64,000 nt of DNA from an uncultured Pseudomonadota bacterium (GTDB lineage: Bacteria > Myxococcota_A > UBA796 > SXON01): contig CAIUMM010000210.1 of assembly GCA_903900265.1 (NCBI GenBank), positions 26,123 through 90,122 on the forward strand, in the 5' to 3' direction. Positions 8,914 through 17,454 of the stretch are shown in pieces. Position 1 is the first letter of the stretch, and the number at the start of each line of letters is the position of its first letter. The notes beneath the pieces are model-generated. The model ran no database searches and was not told where the DNA came from. It worked only from the letters and a program-made list of their open reading frames with translations. A program made the translations under genes and the position numbers.

Positions 8914-10665
8914 TCAGCGGACCTCGAAGCTGCTGATCAGCTCGACCTCGGACTCGATGCCCCCGTTGCCGATGAAGCAGGGCGCAGGGCTCCCGCGCAC
9001 CCAGCCGGCGAGGTGCGGCGCGGGCTGGCCCACCACGACCTCCCACGAGAGCGCCGACGGCAGCTTGATCACCACCGTGACGCCGTCTTGTCGGGCGATC
9101 CAGTCGTCGCCTTCGCGCGTGACGTCCCATCCGGGGCCCATCTGCCAGCGCAGCATCATCGCGTGACGCCCGGTGCGTTTGCCCGCCGCGCCGTGGAGCC
9201 GGTCGGTGACGATGCAGCGGGCCTGATTGAACAGCACCTCGCGCGCGTGGTCGAGCGGGATGCCCGCTTGACGCCAGCCGGTGAAGTTGCCTTCAATTCT
9301 ACACTTCTTGCCATCGACGCGGGCGAGCAACAGGCTCGCTCCCACGTGCTCGGGCGGCTCCCGCCCGTCGATCAGCAGGCAGGAGTGAGCGCCGACCGCG
9401 CGGCTTTGCGCCTCGGCGTCCGGGCTGTCAAACGACGGCCCGGGGTCGGCGAGCACCGAGAGCGCGCCAACGTCCCAGAGCAAGTGCAGCGGCACCGGGT
9501 GGGAGAGCGGGCTGCGGCGACCGACGCCGCCGAACCAAGCGGAGGCGCGGGAGGGGCGGTTCTTGATGCGGTGCTCCGCGACGGCGATGCCGCCTTCGCG
9601 CCAGACCCGCAGTGACCACGCTTTGGGGGCCTCCGGCCGCGCGATCGGCGGGCTCAGGCCCAGCCAAGCCAGCCGCGTCGGACTGCAGAGCGCCGCGGCC
9701 TCTCCTGTCTCGATGTTCCAGACGAGGCACGCGTCCCAAAGTGCGGCGCCTACGCTGTCTTCGTGGTCGAGCACCGCCGCGACCGGAGCCTCGCCGACGC
9801 TGGGGAGCGCGGCGATGCCGCTTCCAAGTCGCTCGAGGAAGCGTGCGCCTCGGGCGAGCGCGACGTCGGCGTCGCTGGGAAATCCGACGCCGTTGGCCAC
9901 GGCCACGGCCCGCGCGACGGCAACCTGCCAGAGCGCATCGGCGAGCACCAAAGGCGCGGCGTCTCGAGGCGATCCATCGTCGAACAGGAGCGCGGGGAGA
10001 TCGTGCTTCAAGCCAGCGAGACCTTCACTCCATGCCTGCCTTGCGTTGGGGAGGTCCGGGAACGTCAGCCCGGCGACCACGAGCCCGGCGTGGTGGACGA
10101 CCCGCCGAAGGGCGTCCCGCTCGCCGCGCGGCATGCGGGCGATCAGGTGCTGGATGTGCCAGGATGCGCTCCCCGCCATCGCTTCTCGCAGCGGGTCCGG
10201 GACCGCGCCGAGCCAGGAGAGCGCCGCGTGCCAGTGCACCATGCGCACCGCGAGGTCGGTAGGATGGGCCCAGCCCAGCCCCTGACCGGGGAGATCCTGA
10301 CGCAGCCAGCTTTGAATCCCGTCGATCACCTCGGCGCGGCCGGTGTCGTCACGGCGCTCGCCCGCTAACCACGCGTGCGCTGCAAACCAAGCGTGACGCT
10401 GCGCTCTGCGCGCCGCTGCGTGGTCCCACGGGCCGACCTGCACGTTCGGGCCGGTCGGAAGCGTCGCGCCCGTGTCGGGGTTGATCGACCAGTCCGTGGG
10501 GATGGGCTCCAGGTTCGGGCCAGCGATGCCGCGTCGCAGCGCGAGCACGCCCAGCCTCGACGATAGCGGTGGCGCGGCCCGGAGCGAAACTGGGGCCGGA
10601 GCGGTGGCTGACAACGCGAGCGCCAGCTTCCCGGCGCGGGAGCGCAGCCCTGCGAATAGGCTCAC
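8914..10665 (-). CDS. Heparinase II/III-like polysaccharide lyase family protein
   Basis: A 583-aa protein matching the two-part plan of the heparinase II/III family. An alpha/alpha-toroid occupies about residues 60-300, with the family-like stretch GQGLGWAHPTDLAVRMVHW. A C-terminal beta-sandwich follows, with HSCLLIDGREPPEHVGASLL and AREVLFNQARCIVTDRLHG. Family members cleave acidic polysaccharides by beta-elimination. There is no clear signal peptide, and the first 25 residues are Arg/Ala-rich. GTG start; the first four bases overlap the stop of the RpoH-like sigma gene, so it is translationally coupled to it. Many cell-surface polysaccharide clusters carry such proteins, but no other such genes are next to it. 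Substrate unknown. Confidence 0.72.
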   Translation of the reverse strand: MSLFAGLRSRAGKLALALSATAPAPVSLRAAPPLSSRLGVLALRRGIAGPNLEPIPTDWSINPDTGATLPTGPNVQVGPWDHAAARRAQRHAWFAAHAWLAGERRDDTGRAEVIDGIQSWLRQDLPGQGLGWAHPTDLAVRMVHWHAALSWLGAVPDPLREAMAGSASWHIQHLIARMPRGERDALRRVVHHAGLVVAGLTFPDLPNARQAWSEGLAGLKHDLPALLFDDGSPRDAAPLVLADALWQVAVARAVAVANGVGFPSDADVALARGARFLERLGSGIAALPSVGEAPVAAVLDHEDSVGAALWDACLVWNIETGEAAALCSPTRLAWLGLSPPIARPEAPKAWSLRVWREGGIAVAEHRIKNRPSRASAWFGGVGRRSPLSHPVPLHLLWDVGALSVLADPGPSFDSPDAEAQSRAVGAHSCLLIDGREPPEHVGASLLLARVDGKKCRIEGNFTGWRQAGIPLDHAREVLFNQARCIVTDRLHGAAGKRTGRHAMMLRWQMGPGWDVTREGDDWIARQDGVTVVIKLPSALSWEVVVGQPAPHLAGWVRGSPAPCFIGNGGIESEVELISSFEVR

Positions 10666-11729
10666 TCGCCCTCCGGTACATCAAACTCGAACGCGATCTC
10701 CTCGCCCAGCTCTTGCTGCAGGAAGAGCTTGAGCCGCTTCTTGACGCGCACCTCGATCTGGCGAATCCGCTCTTTGGAGACGTCATAACGGTCTCCCAGA
10801 TCCGACAGGCTCGCCGGATCGGGGGCGATCAGACGCTCCTTCCAGATGGCGCGCTCGCGCTCATCTTCGAGGGTGGCCGCGAACGCGGTCAGCTTCTGAC
10901 GCACGATGCCGCCCAGCTCGGTGCTCGCCATGTTGGTCTCAGGGTCCCCCGCGTCGTCGTCCGGGACGAGCTCGCCGAGGGTGCGACCTTCGGGATCCCC
11001 GCTGGCCGGCGCGTTCAACGACATCGCCGGCGCGCGCATGTGTTGGTCCACCGCGACGATCTCGCTCTCCGGTACCGAGAGGCGCTCGGCGAGCTGCGCG
11101 ACGGTCGCGGGCTGACCTTCGCGCAACAAGCGCTCGCGCTCCTTCTGGAGCTGGAAGAACAGCTTGCGCCCGTTTCGTGTGGATCCCAGCCGGACAAGCC
11201 GGAAGTTGTCCATCAGGAAACGAAGGATCATCGCGCGAATCCAGTACTGCGCGTAGCTGGAGAACCGAATCCCGCGGTAGGGATCGTAGCGCGAGAGCGC
11301 CTCTACCAGTCCGACGTTGCCTTCCTGGATGAGGTCGAGCACGTTGGACCATTGGCGGTGATACTGAAACGCGATCTTGACGACCAAACGCAGGTTCGCC
11401 GTCACGAGGCGCTCTGCGGCCGATGCATCGCCGCCTTCGTAGAAGCGCAGCGCCACTTGACGCTCCTCTTCGGGATCCAGAAGGGCGTACCTCCGAATCT
11501 CGGATAGGTAGTGCGTCAGCAGGTCTCCGCCGCCGCGCGATTGGGCGGCCCGGGGGGTGCTCAGCGCCGGAAGCTTCGGGATCTTGTTGCGACGTTCGTT
11601 ACCGAGGGGGTCGAGCAGCTCGCCGGAGCTGTCAAACAGCCCTTCGTCGCTCGCTTCGCCTTCGTCTTCCCGCTCGCCCCCGGCGTCACCGGGCTCCTGA
11701 TCGTTCTCGTCGCGTTCTGGGCTGGACAT
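10662..11729 (-). CDS. RpoH-like (sigma-32 group) RNA polymerase sigma factor
   Basis: A 355-aa sigma-70 family protein. After an acidic, low-complexity N-terminus (about 75 residues) come region 1.2 (LLTHYLSEIRRYALLDPEEE), region 2 with the core-binding and -10 helices (ANLRLVVKIAFQYHR, LIQEGNVGLVEAL, FSSYAQYWIRAMI), a region resembling the RpoH box (RKLFFQLQKE), then regions 3 and 4 ending in the helix-turn-helix DRYDVSKERIRQIEVRVKKRL. The RpoH box points to the heat-shock group rather than to the primary sigma factor. The acidic N-terminal extension is unusual. The start is the ATG before SSPERDEND. It lies between the phosphatase gene (22 bp upstream) and the heparinase-like gene, in one operon. 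Confidence 0.85.
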   Translation of the reverse strand: MSSPERDENDQEPGDAGGEREDEGEASDEGLFDSSGELLDPLGNERRNKIPKLPALSTPRAAQSRGGGDLLTHYLSEIRRYALLDPEEERQVALRFYEGGDASAAERLVTANLRLVVKIAFQYHRQWSNVLDLIQEGNVGLVEALSRYDPYRGIRFSSYAQYWIRAMILRFLMDNFRLVRLGSTRNGRKLFFQLQKERERLLREGQPATVAQLAERLSVPESEIVAVDQHMRAPAMSLNAPASGDPEGRTLGELVPDDDAGDPETNMASTELGGIVRQKLTAFAATLEDERERAIWKERLIAPDPASLSDLGDRYDVSKERIRQIEVRVKKRLKLFLQQELGEEIAFEFDVPEGE

Positions 11730-11751
11730 GAGGCTCCTGTGTGCGGAGGGG

Positions 11752-12531
11752 CTAAGGTTTGGGTCCGAGGGCACCTGCGGTGAGCAGCGCCTCCACGACG
11801 TCAGGATTTCCAGCGAAAAAGGGCGCGCCCGCATCCGCCAGAAGTTGAAGCGGGGCTCCGTCCGACGCACGCCGGGCGACTCCCTTTACGGCCTCTATCA
11901 AGCCCAGCCCCGCCGCGACATCCCAGAGGTGCCAGTCGGGTCCGACAAACACCGCCATCGCCGATCCGCGGGCGACCAGCGCCATATGGGCGGCGGTCCC
12001 GCCGATGCATCGGGCTTTGCCCGCCCATTTGAGCTGAGCGCGCTTGTGCAGCCCGGATGGGATGTACAGCACCGGCGGCGCGCCGCTGCTGAGCGGCGGA
12101 AGCTCGGTGTCGCCGAAGTAGGCGCGGCCCTCGTGCACCCACCACACTTCCCGAAGGCGCGTCAGGCTCGTCGCGGCGAGCAGCACTCGGCCCGACGGAT
12201 CGAGGCGCGCGAGGCTCGGGCCCCAGTGGGCCAGACCCTCGACGAACGCGCTGGTGCCATCGATCGGATCGACCACCCAGCGGTGTCCGCCATGCACTGC
12301 GGCAGCGCTCTCGCCGCTCTCTTCGCTCCACAAATTGTCATTTGGAAAGTGGAGCTTCAACCCTTCGAGGATCACCGCCTCTGCCGCCATGTCCGCGTCG
12401 GTCACCAGCGAGCCGTCGAGCTTGTTTCGCACTTGGACGCCGCGTTCAAAGTGCGTACGCGCCACATCGTCCGCCGCGGCGAGGATCTGGAGCAGGACGG
12501 CGGGATCTCTGGAATAGCGGGGGTGCTGCAC
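11752..12531 (-). CDS. Inositol-monophosphatase-family phosphatase
   Basis: A 259-aa member of the lithium-sensitive, metal-dependent phosphatase superfamily. Metal-binding motifs are present: SEES at 69-72, DPIDGT at 88-93, and the C-terminal WDVAAG, whose Asp binds the third metal and activates water. TDAD at 44-47 fits the lobe before them. Family members hydrolyse inositol phosphate, histidinol phosphate, fructose-1,6-bisphosphate or PAP; sequence alone does not decide between them. GTG start. It is the first gene of a minus-strand operon with the sigma factor, and divergent from the pseudokinase with 53 bp between. Confidence 0.82.
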   Translation of the reverse strand: MQHPRYSRDPAVLLQILAAADDVARTHFERGVQVRNKLDGSLVTDADMAAEAVILEGLKLHFPNDNLWSEESGESAAAVHGGHRWVVDPIDGTSAFVEGLAHWGPSLARLDPSGRVLLAATSLTRLREVWWVHEGRAYFGDTELPPLSSGAPPVLYIPSGLHKRAQLKWAGKARCIGGTAAHMALVARGSAMAVFVGPDWHLWDVAAGLGLIEAVKGVARRASDGAPLQLLADAGAPFFAGNPDVVEALLTAGALGPKP

Positions 12532-12584
12532 GGGGTCCGTAGGTTAGGGTCCAAGTATGCTATCTTGGCGCCGCGGAGACTCTA

Positions 12585-14609
12585 GTGGCTAAGGTATCGC
12601 TGCGGCTTCTGGGTACGTACCCTGCGTGGTCTCCATCTGTCATGGAAGCGCTCTATGTTCGCGAGGGCGTGGCCGACGTGCCGATGCTCGTGCGCACCGA
12701 CGGCGAGCCGCTTGGGGAAGATGCGATGGCGCGGGCGCGGGCGGACGTGCTGCTGCTCGCGCGTCTGCGGCATGATCACGTGCTCCGCGTGGAGTTCGTC
12801 ACCGCGGTGGAGGGCCGCATCGGTCAGGTTTTTGAGCACTCCGGCGGCGCGGCGCTGGAGTGGGTGCTCGCAGCGGAGCGCGCGGCGGGTCGCGCCTTCC
12901 CGCTGCGCGTGGTGGTCGAGATCGCGGCCGGGGTCGCCGCCGCGCTCGATGAAGCCGGAGGCCTGACCCAAGGCGGTTCTCGGGTAGACCATCCGGGCCC
13001 GGATTTTGGATCGGTGCTGTTGGAGCGCTCGGGTCGGAGCAAGCTCGCTGGTTTTGTCGTCACGACGGGGGCAGTGGCCCGGCGTCCCGGCTTCGACGCG
13101 CCGGAGGGCGGCAGTGGAGCGGCGGTGTTGACGTGGATGAGCGCCCAGTTCCTCGTGGAGCTGCTGCACGCCTGCGTGTTGGATGGAGAGGTGCCCGAGG
13201 ATTTGGCGGGGGTCATCGCCGCGGCGCGTGTCGTCGACCCGGCCACTCGGACTGCGCCGGGTGCCTTTGCGCGCGCGCTGAGAGCGATCGCGGCGAACCT
13301 GCCGGGGGCTTCGGTGCGCGGCTGGGCAGAGGCGCCGGTTCGCGCGGCGTTTGAAGCGGCGCGCCTCGCGCGCTCGGGAGCGAGCGCGGGACGAAGCCTT
13401 GATCCTGCGTCGGCGAACCTCATGGACTTTCCGACCGAAGAGTCGCCCGGCGGGCCCCCGACGCTGCATCCCGGCGAGCTGGTCGACCTCGAGACCTCCG
13501 ATCACGGCCTTGGCCGCGGAGACTCAGCTTGGCCCGGTGTGGGGCCATTGCCGGTTCGGGTCGGGCCCTCCGCCCCGCCGACGTCGGATCCCCCGGTGCG
13601 TCCCGCGCTCGGTATGCCCTCGCCGATGGGGGCGCCGAGGCCCGAGCCTACGGTGTCCTTAGGCGTCCGCGGGGAGCGGGTGGGGCCTGCGGGCCCGCGT
13701 CGCGTCGAGCCCTTTGACGCAGCGCCGAACCTCGCTGGCCCCGTGCTTTTGGGCCCCGCGCTTGCTGGCCCCGCGCTTGCTGGTCCCGCGCTTTCGGGCC
13801 CGGCACTTTCGGGCCCGGCACAGGTAGGCGGTGCGGCGCCTCGCGTCAATTTGGCGATGGGCGGCGCCGGGCTCGACCTGCCTGAGCCGGATGCGCCGCC
13901 GCCGTCGCGGAGTGGCCTGTACGCGGGCTTGGCGCTGGTCGGAGTGCTCTCGGTCCTTGGCGTAGCGATGGCTTGCGCGGCGGTCTATTGGTACGCGGGG
14001 TCCGCAGCCGCGCCGGCCGTATCGGAGGTCGCGGAGCCGGAGCTCGCCGTTCCGGTAGAGGCTGCGCCGGTCCCGACGACAGCCGCCGACGCCCCGTTGG
14101 CGGGTTCGCCGTCGGCCTCCGGAGCTCGTCCCGCGGCGCCTCCCAGCGCTGCGCCGGTCGTCGCGCCCCCGGCGCCGAAGCCTTCTCCAACTGCAACGGT
14201 AGCGCCCCCAGCGCCCGCTGCGCCGTCTCCCGCAGCGCCGACTCCCGCAGCGCCGACTCCCGCTGCGCCGGCGCCATCCGATGCAGACGACGCCGCCGCG
14301 CGCATCGTCGCGGGGATGCGGTCGGCCGCTCCCGCGCCCGCTGCGGTGGTCGCCCCCGCACCGGCGTTAGACGAACCGGGGCCCTTTGATATCAGCTTCA
14401 AACCTGCAGAAGGTGGGGTTAGCTCCCTCGAGGTGCGTTGTGCGGCCCAGTCGGGTTCTGGCATGATCATCGAGTTGAATCAGGTCCCCAAAGGAACATC
14501 GTGCAAGATCACCGGGCTCGGGGGCGCTGCGCCGCTCCAAACGCTCGTCACCGTCAACTCTGCTCGCAGTTACAGCTGCTTCGCGAACGGCAGCCGCTCC
14601 TGCCGATAG
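12585..14609 (+). CDS. Membrane-anchored protein-kinase-like pseudokinase
   Basis: A 674-aa protein. Residues 1-270 follow the Ser/Thr kinase plan: LLLARLRHDHVLRVE fits the alphaC/beta4 region, FEHSGGAALEWVL the hinge, and ALDEAGG the helix before the catalytic loop. Catalytic elements are lost. The glycine loop is not recognisable, the VAIK-type lysine is Arg (R37 in MLVR), HRDxKPxN reads HPGPDFGS (136-143), and DFG reads AGF (155-157). A Pro/Ala/Gly-rich linker with GPALA/S repeats (about 385-414) follows, then one membrane helix (about 445-470), another Pro/Ala-rich spacer, and a Cys-containing C-terminal beta domain (about 600-674). GTG start. The next gene begins 10 bp downstream, so it leads an operon with the CHAT-like lipoprotein and the RHS protein. 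A scaffold or signal-sensing role is inferred. Confidence 0.65.
   Translation: MAKVSLRLLGTYPAWSPSVMEALYVREGVADVPMLVRTDGEPLGEDAMARARADVLLLARLRHDHVLRVEFVTAVEGRIGQVFEHSGGAALEWVLAAERAAGRAFPLRVVVEIAAGVAAALDEAGGLTQGGSRVDHPGPDFGSVLLERSGRSKLAGFVVTTGAVARRPGFDAPEGGSGAAVLTWMSAQFLVELLHACVLDGEVPEDLAGVIAAARVVDPATRTAPGAFARALRAIAANLPGASVRGWAEAPVRAAFEAARLARSGASAGRSLDPASANLMDFPTEESPGGPPTLHPGELVDLETSDHGLGRGDSAWPGVGPLPVRVGPSAPPTSDPPVRPALGMPSPMGAPRPEPTVSLGVRGERVGPAGPRRVEPFDAAPNLAGPVLLGPALAGPALAGPALSGPALSGPAQVGGAAPRVNLAMGGAGLDLPEPDAPPPSRSGLYAGLALVGVLSVLGVAMACAAVYWYAGSAAAPAVSEVAEPELAVPVEAAPVPTTAADAPLAGSPSASGARPAAPPSAAPVVAPPAPKPSPTATVAPPAPAAPSPAAPTPAAPTPAAPAPSDADDAAARIVAGMRSAAPAPAAVVAPAPALDEPGPFDISFKPAEGGVSSLEVRCAAQSGSGMIIELNQVPKGTSCKITGLGGAAPLQTLVTVNSARSYSCFANGSRSCR
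13737..13826 (+). repeat. 15-bp tandem repeat in the pseudokinase linker
   Basis: Six imperfect 15-bp units encode GPVLL, GPALA, GPALA, GPALS, GPALS and GPAQV. Neighbouring units pair up with near-identity, showing local duplication. A second short 15-bp repeat encoding AAPTP lies near 14225-14275 in the outer linker. Confidence 0.85.
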
Positions 14610-14619
14610 GAATCCTCCG

Positions 14620-17451
14620 ATGAATCTCCTCTTTGTGCTTTCGCTGCTCGGTTGCTCTCAGATCCAAGACCTGATGGGGCAGAGCGATGCTCCCCCGCCG
14701 GTCGCTCAGCCCGCTGCCGCCCCGGCCCCGAAGCCCAAGGCGGTGGTCACGCCGTTCATGGCGGGCAAATATGCAGAGGCGCTGCCGGATCTCGAGAAGG
14801 CGCTGGCCGCGACTCCGACCGACGACGCCGCGTGGGACGCGGTGGAGCTGGCGGCGCTGCGCGGTGGACAGTCCGCGGCGTTGTTGGACCGCCTGTCCGC
14901 CGATCAGGCGATTGGAGGCCGGGTCGACCGCCATCAGGCCCTGCGCGCGGAGCTCGCGCTGAGCAGCAACCGAGCGGCGGACGCGCTGACCGCCGCGCGG
15001 GCGCTGGAAGCGTTGAACGCCGGAGATAGCGCGGCGCTGGTCGTGCGCGCGGTCCGCGCGGGCGCGGCCAAGCCCGAGGGGCTGCCGCCGGTGGTGGAGG
15101 CGTTCTTGAAGGCTGCCGCCGAGGCCGACGCGCCGCTCACCCCCGAGGTCGAGGCCTTGACGGGCGCGCGCGCTGCGCTGCTCCGCGCGGAGATCAAGGC
15201 CGGCCGCGGCGACACCGCGGGTGCGTTGACGGCGTTGTCGACTGCGACGGCATCGGGCGCGCTCGGCTGGCGGATCGCTCTGGCGCGGCTGCAGTGGGAG
15301 TCGGACGCTGCGGCGGGCTGGACCGCGGCGCAGGCCGCGGTGGAGGCCTCTACGAAAGCGGGGGATCTCCTCGGTGCGGCGTTGTTGCTGGATGCCGGCA
15401 AGCTGCACGCATACCGCCAATGGAAGCCTCAGGTGCTGGCGGACGCGGCAGCGGCTGCGCGCAAGTCCGCCGAAGATGCCGGGAACGTCGTGGCTGCGGG
15501 CGCTTTTGCCGGCGTTCAAGCCGATGCCCTGCTTCACCTTGGCAGCCCCGCCGATGCGCGTGCCGCCGCCACGGTCGCGGCAGCCCAGCCCGGAGCGACG
15601 GGCAAGTGGCGCCTCGCGCTCGCTTCTGCGATGTTGGGCGACGCGACCGGCGCTGGCGCAGCGGCCGAAGGGCTCTCGGAGACCGAAGGGCGCGCGATTC
15701 GCGACCTCGCGACGGCGATGCGCGGCGGGACTGTCGCGTTGCCGTCCGCAGGTCTGACCGGCGATGACGCTGCCTGGCAGGCCCTCCTCGGCGCAGGTTG
15801 GCAGGTCGACATGGCTGGCGCGGCGTCGCGCGCGGCGGCGGCGGCGCAGTCTCCGGATCTCCGGCTTTGGGGACAGCTCTGGTCGAGCCGAGGCGCGGTG
15901 GCGGATGCTCCGAGCACGCCGGCGATGCAAGCCGAAAACGCGGTACGTGCCTTTGTGTCTGCGGGCACGGCCGGCACCGTCGCCAATCCGGACCACCCCT
16001 ACGCTGCGCACTGGCAGACGCTGCTCACCCACGGCACCGCAGCGCCCGGGGACGCAGATATCGCGGCGTACACCCGGCTGATCAGCTCGGTCGATGGCGG
16101 CTTTGCTGATCAGGCCGGCACGGAGATGAACGACCTCTCGGCGGTGCTCGCCGATTGGAAGTCCGGGCCGCTCTCGCCGGTGGTCGTCATGGACGGCCCT
16201 CGCGCGGTGGAGCTGGAGCGCCTGACCGCGTCTCCGAGCCGGCTCACCGACGACGACGCGCTGGCGATGCGCGTGTCGTGGCACGCCTGGCGGCAGCGGG
16301 ACGAGGATCGCAGCCGGCTGTGGACCCACGGCGTCTCGCCCGTGGCGGCTGGGGTCGCGACCCCGGAGCGCGTCGTCAGCTTGTGGACCGCGGTGGCGCG
16401 TCAGCGCGCGGCGGTCTTGGCGTGGCTGGGTGGCGCGGGCGCGTACCCTACGGCCTCCGCCGGCGAGATCGATACGGCCTCGGTAGAGCTTCGCCTGCTC
16501 CCGCGCAAAGCCGGCTCGCTGGACGACGTGCGGGCGAACATCGGCCACTCGGCCTTGCTCTCGTTCGTGCCGATGAGCAGCGGCGGATGGGAGGCGTTGT
16601 ACCTCACCGATCATGGTCACACCCGCTTTGCGGTGGAGGCCGAAACCTTGAAGGCGCTCTCGGACTACCTCGGGTCGGTCAAGGTCGGGAAGGCGCGCCT
16701 TGCGTCGGGGGATCGCGTTCGGCAGGCGCTGCTCGACAAGCACGCGGACGTGCTGACCGGGTATGGCAACTACTTCATCGTCGGGCCCGATCCGTTGGGC
16801 GCGCTGCCCGTGGACGCGCTGCCTGAGCAGTCGCAGGGGTTGCGCTACTTGGCCGCCATTCGGCATACATTCTACTACCCGAACTTCAGCGCGATCACCC
16901 CGCCTACGTTCGAAGAGAACGACTACACCACGACCATGCTCGCGGTGGTGGGCGAAGCCACGGCGGCGGAGACGATCAAGCGGATGTTCCCCGACGCGGT
17001 CATCTTGCAAGGCAAGGCGGCGACCCGGGACGCGTGGATCAAAGAAGCGCCCCGGTCTCGTTACTTCCACTTCCAGGGGCTCGCGGCCTCGGAGTCGGGC
17101 GGGTTTGTGATGCCCGGTGGCGGGACGCTGGAGCTCGCGGACATCGCCGTGACCCCCTCCGTCGCTCGCACCGTTGCGGTGATCTGCACCGCGGACACGG
17201 CCCAGACGCTCGCGCGGATGAGCGCCTTCCACGCGGCCGGCACCGGAGATTTTTTCACCACCGGCATCGGCACAAATGTGTCGTTCAACGACCGGATGTC
17301 CGATCGGTTCTGGGACGCGACGAACAAGCGCCTGCCGATCTGGAAGGCGGTGGGCGAGCCGCGGATGCAGGCGGCCAAGGAGGTGGATCCGCAAGGCGAA
17401 ACCCAACCGGGCCTGTGGGGCGGCTTGATGAGCGCGGGGCGGCTGCAGTAG
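14620..17451 (+). CDS. TPR-like lipoprotein with a degenerate CHAT (caspase-like) domain
   Basis: A 943-aa protein. The short signal ends in the lipobox LLGC (C12), so it is a lipoprotein. A Pro-rich spacer leads into a long Ala-rich helical region (about 45-470) of TPR type (GKYAEALPDLEKALAATPTD). The C-terminal 400 residues follow the CHAT-domain plan: YFIVGPDPLGALPVDALP matches the strand before the Pro-x-x-x-Leu-Pro turn, RYFHFQG (H817) matches the His strand, and VICTADT matches the strand ending in Cys-Glu-Thr. The usual second His (HG) is Gln819-Gly, and the expected Cys position is A858 with a Cys two residues earlier (C856). It therefore looks like a pseudo-protease. It sits 10 bp after the pseudokinase and 3 bp before the RHS gene. 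Confidence 0.6.
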   Translation: MNLLFVLSLLGCSQIQDLMGQSDAPPPVAQPAAAPAPKPKAVVTPFMAGKYAEALPDLEKALAATPTDDAAWDAVELAALRGGQSAALLDRLSADQAIGGRVDRHQALRAELALSSNRAADALTAARALEALNAGDSAALVVRAVRAGAAKPEGLPPVVEAFLKAAAEADAPLTPEVEALTGARAALLRAEIKAGRGDTAGALTALSTATASGALGWRIALARLQWESDAAAGWTAAQAAVEASTKAGDLLGAALLLDAGKLHAYRQWKPQVLADAAAAARKSAEDAGNVVAAGAFAGVQADALLHLGSPADARAAATVAAAQPGATGKWRLALASAMLGDATGAGAAAEGLSETEGRAIRDLATAMRGGTVALPSAGLTGDDAAWQALLGAGWQVDMAGAASRAAAAAQSPDLRLWGQLWSSRGAVADAPSTPAMQAENAVRAFVSAGTAGTVANPDHPYAAHWQTLLTHGTAAPGDADIAAYTRLISSVDGGFADQAGTEMNDLSAVLADWKSGPLSPVVVMDGPRAVELERLTASPSRLTDDDALAMRVSWHAWRQRDEDRSRLWTHGVSPVAAGVATPERVVSLWTAVARQRAAVLAWLGGAGAYPTASAGEIDTASVELRLLPRKAGSLDDVRANIGHSALLSFVPMSSGGWEALYLTDHGHTRFAVEAETLKALSDYLGSVKVGKARLASGDRVRQALLDKHADVLTGYGNYFIVGPDPLGALPVDALPEQSQGLRYLAAIRHTFYYPNFSAITPPTFEENDYTTTMLAVVGEATAAETIKRMFPDAVILQGKAATRDAWIKEAPRSRYFHFQGLAASESGGFVMPGGGTLELADIAVTPSVARTVAVICTADTAQTLARMSAFHAAGTGDFFTTGIGTNVSFNDRMSDRFWDATNKRLPIWKAVGEPRMQAAKEVDPQGETQPGLWGGLMSAGRLQ

Positions 17452-17454
17452 GTC

